In this document: positions 58,360 through 64,000 of the stretch, piece by piece
Numbering within the stretch: the stretch's first letter is position 1
Layout: each line of letters opens with the position of its first letter
Assembly: GCA_946122785.1 (NCBI GenBank)
Contig: CAMGYJ010000005.1
Coordinates: forward strand, 77,494,547 to 77,558,546
Origin: Linum tenue
Taxonomy: Eukaryota > Streptophyta > Magnoliopsida > Malpighiales > Linaceae
Direction: 5' to 3'
Length of the DNA: 64,000 nt
The notes under the pieces: generated by a model
Seen by the model: the letters and a program-made list of their open reading frames with translations, nothing else
The model's database searches: none
Told to the model about the DNA's origin: nothing
Translations under genes and position numbers: made by a program

Positions 58360-59361
58360 TTAGGAGGCAGGTGCAGTGGCAGCAGATTCATCTGAGGAGG
58401 AGTCTCCTTCAGAAATGGTGAAGACGAAATCCCCAGTTTTGCTTGGTTCACCAACAGACTTGGTTTTCTTGATACCAGAGGGCTTAGGAGGAGGCCCGAG
58501 GAGAGAAGTAGAAGGCTGAGGAGGGGGAGAGATGTCAGTGGGAAGATCCAGGACCATCAGTACATTGAGTGCACTGATGTACATAGTGGAGGAGACACTC
58601 CTGAATTCAGAAAGATCTACACCAAGGTTGATCAGTAAGCGAGTGATTAGCGACCCAAATGGTACTAATCCTCTGTAATTTTCATCCCCAACAGGCAGCA
58701 GTTGTCCAAACACGATGCTCGAATAATCCAGCTTTCGTCGAGCAGTAGCACTAGCAATAATCCATAAGTCCATGTGAAGGACTCGGTCTTGGTTGAAAGA
58801 TCGGGGAAAGAGGACATGAGTGAGAAAATGATGAAAGATCCTCAGCCTTGGGGGCATCCAGCATACAGGAATAGGAATGTCTGACCCTCCAGTTGGCTCG
58901 GTTGAGAAGTTCCCATATTCCACCTCAATTTTGAACTCATGCTTCCAGAATTCAGAAGGATGAGCGACCCCAAGCCCTTGCGATGGAAAGCCTAAGATGC
59001 CATTCAGAGCATCAACTGGTATGGTCAAGAGATGACCATATACCAGAGTGGTGAAACTTCTAGAGCTGATTCCAGGACTTTTGAGATTTGAGTAGAAGTA
59101 CTTGACTGCTCCCGGACAAGCAGGGTGCACTGGTTGGCGAAGAAGAAAATCCCAACCAAGACCTTCAATGAGTGACACAATGTCATACTTGTAGAGGTTG
59201 AATTCATAGGGGTCAAGCTGAGTGGTATGATGAAGCCTTCGCTTATCAAAATGCTGAAGTTAGCGATGGTGGTTGACAACCAAAGGCTCATGGAACATGT
59301 AGCCAGAGAATGTGTGTACCAGACCATCAAAGCGGAAGGGTCGAGGAAGGTGATCACTCAT
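58360..59361 (-). pseudogene. Extra ORF between pol and 3' LTR, one premature stop
   Basis: ATG at 59361 (reading leftward) gives MSDHLPRPFRFDGLVHTF. After one TAA at 59262-59260 the same frame stays open for about 300 codons to the stop at 58360. The main part reads QLDPYEFNLYKYDIVSLIEG, GWDFLLRQPVHPACPGAVKY, FYSNLKSP, GHLLTIPVDALNGILGFP and ends in a Pro/Ser-rich tail with an acidic GDSSSDESAA end. The order of blocks resembles the plant protein family annotated as putative plant transposon protein, which I know from many TE-linked ORFs; this is recognition by eye. I see no signal peptide or strong membrane segment, so an envelope role is not supported by the sequence, although the position is that of the SIRE env-like ORF. 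Confidence 0.6.
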
Positions 59362-59725
59362 TTTTTGGGGAGACTGGATGTTTGTGGAAACAAAATGGTA
59401 GATGGATGTGTTTAGAGACAGTGTGAGAAGAAGAGATGTCTACTGTGCTCTTTTATAGAGAAAAAATGGGGTGGAGAAGGCCTGGAAGGTGAAGAGTCTC
59501 CGCAGACAATTGTTAGAGAGAATGATTAAGCTAAGGCAGGATTGTATTAGTCGAGGCAGGCATGAGCCGAAATGGAGCGTTTTATTTTGATTAAAACAAG
59601 ACACGCAAAAGATACTTTGAGCAAAAGACCCAATCAGCTCACTGAAGATTATATTTTAGGTTTAGAGGTTCGTAATCATTACTTTCTGCACCAATGCATG
59701 TAATGTGGAAAAAACAATGAGATGT

Positions 59726-62700
59726 TCATTTTAAAAGATCTTCAATTCGACTCAAGGATCTTAATCCTATTTCTGTGCAGAGTTGGAGAAATCTTTCACT
59801 TGCCAAGGGTTTTGTTAGTAAATCAGCTAGTTGATATTCAGTTTCAACAAATTGAAGTTCGATGTGACCAGCCTGTACAAGCTCCCTGATAAAGTGATAC
59901 TTAATTTCAATGTGTTTAGTTCTAGAATGTTGAACAGGATTCTTTGTCATACTTATCGTGCTTGTGTTGTCACAGCATACTTGAATATTGTTTAATTTAA
60001 ACCCATAGTCTGAGAGTTGAGCTTTCATCCACATTATTTGTGCACAACAACTTCCAGCAGCCATATATTCTGCCTCGGCAATGGAAAGTGCTACTGCACC
60101 TTGCTTTTTACTAAACCAAGACACAAGTGATGAGCCAAGTAGTTGAATTGTTCCTGTTGTGCTTTTTCTATCTACTAGACTTCCCCCAAAGTCTGAGTCA
60201 CTGTACCCGATTAATACAAATGAATTGGTTACAGGGTACCATAGTCCAATATCTGTGGTTCCCTTCAGGTACCTAAAGATCCTTTTAACAGCTTTGAAGT
60301 GACTTTCTTTTGGTTTAGATTGAAAACGTGCACACAAGCCTACACTGAATTGGATATCAGGTCGACTTGGTGTTAAGTACAAGAGGGAACCTATCATTCC
60401 TCTGTATTTCTTTTCACAGAATGGAATACCTCCCTCATCCTTGTCTAGTTTCAAATTTGTGGCCATAGGAGTAGTACTAGGATTTACTAAGCACATGTCA
60501 AATTTCTTAAGCATTGATTCAGTGTAATTAGTCTGACTGATAAATATTCCTGAGTCTAATTGCTTAATTAGTAACCCTAGAAAGTGAGATAACTCGCCCA
60601 TCTTGCTCATCTCAAACTCAGATTTCATTAAGTTACTGAACTTAGTGCTCATAGATGGATTTGTAGATCCAAAAACTATGTCATCTACGTAGATTTGCAC
60701 AATTAGTGTATCACCATTTTCTTTCTTAATAAAAAGTGTTTTATCAACATTTCCTTGAGTGAATCCTTCTGTTTTTAGGAATGAGGAGAGTTTTTCATAC
60801 CATGCTCTAGGGGCTTGCTTTAATCCATATAGAGCTTTAGACAGTTTGTACACATGGTCAGGATATTTGTGATCAATAAAGCCTGGTGGCTGACTCACAT
60901 ACACTTCTTCTCTTAATTCTCCATTTAAAAATGCACTTTTCACGTCCATTTGGTATAGGGGAATTTTCATAAAGCATGCATACGCACATAACATTCTAAT
61001 TGATTCGATCCTTGCAACAGGGGCAAATGATTCTTCAAAATCAATTCCCTCTTCTTGCAAGTATCCTTGAGCAACAAGTCTGGCTTTGTTTTTAGTGACT
61101 TCCCCTTCTTCATTTGTTTTGTTTCTAAAAACCCATTTTGTGCCTATGATAAGTTTATTAAGAGGGCGAGGAACAAGTTCCCATACTTGTAACCTAGCAA
61201 ATTGCACAAGTTCCTCTTGCATAGCATCCAACCACTTATCATCTAGTAAAGCTTCTTTGTAATTTCTTGGTTCTAACATTGAAACTAAAGCATACTGACC
61301 TGGCTGATACTTTCCTCTGGTGTGAATCCCAGCATTTAGTTGTCCAATGATTTGTGAGGGGGGATGTCTCTTCTGAATGTGTGGTGGTGCTTGCCTTTCT
61401 TCTTCAATTTTCTCTTCATTTACTGTCTCACCAGAGTCCTTTTTAATTGATTCTTGTGGGAAATCTTTACAGTGATCCTCCGACTTTTCTTCTTCATTTG
61501 GTACAGGAAATAGTAGATCTATACTCTCTGCAGAAACCTTGTTAGTACTTCCAGATTCATCAAACTTGACAAATACGGATTCCTCGACCTTTTTGGACCT
61601 GAGATTATAGATTCTATATGCCTATCCTTTAAGAGAGTATCCCAGGAATATACCTTGATCTGATTTTGAATCAAATTTATATAAGTGATCTTTGGTATTT
61701 AAAATAAAACATTTGCATCCAAAAGGATGAAAATACCCTAGATTTGGCGTTTTTTGCTTTATAATCTCATAAGGTGTTTTATTAATAATTTTTCTGATTA
61801 ACACCCTATTTATTACATACACAGCAGTCATGACTGCTTCCCCCCCAGAGAAACTTGGGTGTTCCATACTCAAGTAACATAGTTCTTGCAGTCTCAATAA
61901 TAGTTCTATTCTTTCTTTCAACTACACCATTTTGTTGTGGTGTTCTAGGGGCTGAAAAAGTGTGATTAATCCCTCTGTCATTACACAGATCACTAAACTG
62001 TTCAGAAATAAACTCTCCCCCATTATCACTTCTAATGGTTTTAATGCCGTTTTTGGATTCATTCAGTATGAGATTTACAAAAATTTTGAACCAACAGAAA
62101 GCTTCATCTTTTGACGCAAGGAGATAAACCCAAGTATACCTAGAGAAATCATCTACTAAGACAAGAGCATAAGACTTACCTCCTAAACTCATTACATTAG
62201 TTGGTCCAAAGAGATCCATATGAATCAGCTCATATGGTTCTGAGGTAGTGATGTCCCTTTTTGGTTTAAAACTCTTCTTAACCAGTTTTCCTCCAACACA
62301 CGCATCACAGAAGAAATTTGTATTTTCTTTTAACAAAGGAATTCCTAGAGCTGATTTCGATTTAGAAAGTTGTGATAATCTGGAAAGACTTATATGGCCT
62401 AGCTTCCTATGCCATAACATTTCCAGATCACATTGTTTGGCTTGAAAACATGTTTCATTAAATGAGCTTAAACAGTTTAAATCGACCACATACATATTAT
62501 CTTTCTTAGTTCCACTGAACAACAACTTGTTGTCCTTAATTCTGATGATTTCGCACGAGGAAGACTCAAACACAACTCTATTTTCAGAATTGCACAATTG
62601 ACTAATAGATAGAAGATTATGCTTAAGACCTTGAACAAACAACACATCTTTAATTGTGGGTAGAGGACTTTTGCCAATTGTTCCATTTCCCATAATAATT

Positions 62701-62790
62701 CCTACACGATCATCTCCAAACACAACCTTACCTCCCTTTTTATAGCTTAAGGAAGAAAAGAGTTCCTTTTTACCTGTCATGTGGTGGGAG
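59726..62790 (-). pseudogene. Copia pol (integrase, RT, RNase H), nearly intact
   Basis: The visible frame starts in the protease (SHHMTGKKELFSS). It continues with the pre-integrase block MLWHRKLGHISLSRLSQL, integrase HMDLFGPTNV, LVDDFSRYTWVYLL, IRSDNGGEFIS and PQQNGVVERKNRT (catalytic D, D and E regions present). A C7 run (61840-61846, plus strand) shifts the frame where six would keep it. One TAG follows LGYSLKG near 61622. RT shows [46 protein letters not shown] and [11 protein letters not shown]. RNase H shows [16 protein letters not shown] and [14 protein letters not shown]. It ends with [15 protein letters not shown] and a stop at 59726. Catalytic residues look intact, so only these two lesions inactivate the part seen. 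Confidence 0.92.
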
Positions 62791-64000
62791 TGATAGACCG
62801 ATAATTATACATGTTTTTACCCCTGTTCTGAGGCCGTTTGTGACGAGGAATCTCGTGTTTTAAGCCGATTTCGCGCTAGGTTGTGTGTTTATGTCATATT
62901 TCAGGTCCCGGCGTTGGAATCGAGGCGGAGAAACGAGTTCTGGGTCGAAAGGAGCAAAGTTGGGACGAATAGGGCTGAAGAAGGAAAATACCCGGTCAGG
63001 TGGCCAAATACCCGACCGGGTATTAACCACTTTTGGGCGCCCGAGAAGCAGAGAGGGGCCCGGGCACAGCAGTTAAATCCCCGGTCGGGGATTTTGGTGT
63101 TGGACCGGGGATTTCCCCCTTTAGTGAAACGGTGCGCTGCAGAGATACCCGGTCGAAACCCAAAATACCCGACCGGGTATTTTGACCGGGTATCGCGACC
63201 AGGCAGAGGATTTAAGGGAGAAGAAGGCCAACATTGAAGGGTTCCGAGTTTTTGAGAGAGAAATCGATACCTAGAGAGAGAAAGTGACGAACCAGAGTTC
63301 TCAAGCGCCATAGATCGATCTTCAACACCATTGGAGCCCGTTTTGAGCTTGGAGAAGTGCGATTAAACGTCCAGGAGCAGGAATCCAACTTCACAGTATG
63401 ATTTCCGTGTCTGAATCTGCTTTTGCTTCTTTCTCTATGGAGTAGTTTCCCCATTCATCTGGGTATGGAGAACCCTAGATTTGTATGCTAGGTTTGATTG
63501 TATGAACCCAAGTACAGAGTTTGTGAATTGATTATATTCGATTGAGGTTTGAATGATTGAATGACTTGAATCCTGATCAAATTCCTGTTGTTTCTGCTTT
63601 AACCTGGAATGAGAATATTTGCCTAGGTTGATAGAGTACCCTTAATCGAAGGTGGCGAATTGGTGACTTTAGTCGAGGAGTCAATTCGCTATTCTGTACC
63701 GAAGTTAATTCGGTAGTGGAGGTTTGGTTCATTAGGGCCTTAATCTGTTTACTCCGGTGGAGGTTAGTCGCCCGCTAGAGACTCAGATTGAGAGGGTCTG
63801 GAGACCTTTAGTCGAGGCTTCAGGCTAATTGAGAACCTTCCGCAGTATAACTTTCATGAAAACTGAACTTGGTAAAATGCAATCCGACTTAACTGCAGTC
63901 TAGGGGGAACCATATCCGGGTGACCTCTCTTGACTTGACAACAAACCGTTTACTTGCTTTGTGTTTTGGTTGCTTGAGTTGCACTAAAAGTTCACCGCTA
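62791..64000. mobile_element. LTR of another retrotransposon (Athila-like?), partial
   Basis: At 62790/62791 the Copia protease coding sequence stops abruptly and a new sequence begins TGATAGACCGATAATTATAC, a TG start resembling Athila-type Gypsy LTRs (from memory). It extends to the window end without pol. Gene-like features are a TTTAAG core-promoter candidate near 63209 and a GA-rich leader. The expected 5-bp target duplication would be GGGAG (62786-62790), to be sought beyond the window. The short ORFs in this segment on both strands are composition artefacts of the GC-rich repeat array. Confidence 0.6.
62988..63200. repeat. Array of CCGGT-centred inverted repeats
   Basis: At least eight copies of AATACCCGGTC, AATACCCGACCGGGTATT or the variant AATCCCCGGTCGGGGATT occur in about 200 bp. 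Several are inverted repeats with 8-bp arms (AATACCCG/CGGGTATT) around a 2-nt centre. Both the TACCC and the TCCCC versions keep complementary arms, so changes on one arm are matched on the other. The array lies about 200-400 bp into the partial LTR, upstream of the TTTAAG candidate, as an enhancer-like or RNA-structural element would. Confidence 0.8.

Larger units (their letters stand above)
57504..62790 (-). mobile_element. SIRE/Maximus-like Copia element, minus strand, cut at protease
   Basis: Reading right to left: protease end, integrase, RT, RNase H (62790-59726), an extra ORF (59361-58360), polypurine tract GAAGGGGGAAA (58099-58089) and a 3' LTR starting TGTTGAACAAAACGG at 58087. The upstream half (gag, protease start, 5' LTR) is displaced beyond 62791 by another LTR and lies outside the window. 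Pol has only one shift and one stop, so it is younger than the split Copia at 31182. The lineage is inferred from the long pol with [10 protein letters not shown] and the extra 3' ORF; SIRE/Maximus elements are known for an additional ORF there. Confidence 0.8.

Noticed and set aside
58360..59361. Host gene on the minus strand
   Set aside because: It sits between pol and the polypurine tract of the Copia element, in the same orientation, so it belongs to the element.
62881..63311. Opposite-strand ORFs over 100 codons in the final LTR
   Set aside because: Both arise from the GC-rich inverted-repeat array; neither shows a domain.

Overview
The window is eudicot plant nuclear DNA. The evidence is GT-AG introns, a plant-type exostosin glycosyltransferase, and Copia, Gypsy, L1-like LINE, hAT and Mutator-type elements with plant-style LTRs, primer sites and target-site duplications (TSDs). 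I see no rRNA gene, organelle segment, CRISPR array or bacterial operon. By my boundaries about three quarters of the 64 kb is transposable-element sequence, much of it nested. Only two host-gene loci are recognisable, and only one looks intact where visible.

Left part (1-15 kb): the window opens in the last two exons of a plus-strand exostosin/GT47 gene (stop at 1120). A 1.1 kb Mutator-like element with a 9-bp TSD lies about 190 bp past its stop. A small hAT element (4160-4711), a minus-strand LINE fragment and a 2.3 kb apparent solo LTR (5461-7758) follow. An alpha/beta-hydrolase locus (exons seen from 9087 to 13872) is a pseudogene: its nucleophile Ser is Asn, two splice donors are lost, there are in-frame stops and a piece is missing. 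A 1.4 kb Mutator-like element sits in one of its introns.

Middle (15-41 kb): a long LTR-like unit (15072-25162, TGTC...TACA) carries two small hAT elements and a Copia element (20384-24829) whose two 342-bp LTRs read identical although its interior is wrecked. A decayed LINE lies at 28.0-30.9 kb. A full-length but dead Copia element (31182-40863) was split in its integrase gene by a non-autonomous Gypsy element (33593-38408) with a perfect 5-bp TSD.

Right part (41-64 kb): a second, TSD-flanked copy of the long LTR-like unit (41363-54054) contains a tRNA-like SINE head, gene-like fragments of unknown origin and a full-length 5.9 kb L1-type LINE (46960-52867) with a 15-bp TSD, two overlapping ORFs and an A-tail. 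After a spacer with a small hAT element (56381-56814) comes a minus-strand SIRE/Maximus-like Copia element (about 57504-62790) with nearly intact pol and an extra ORF between pol and the 3' LTR. Its protease codons are cut by the LTR of another retroelement that runs off the window end (62791-64000) and carries an unusual array of CCGGT-centred inverted repeats.

I did not find a new functional system. The most informative signals are the insertion chronology, the Copia element with young LTRs and an old interior, the extra ORF in the minus-strand Copia, and the CCGGT array.
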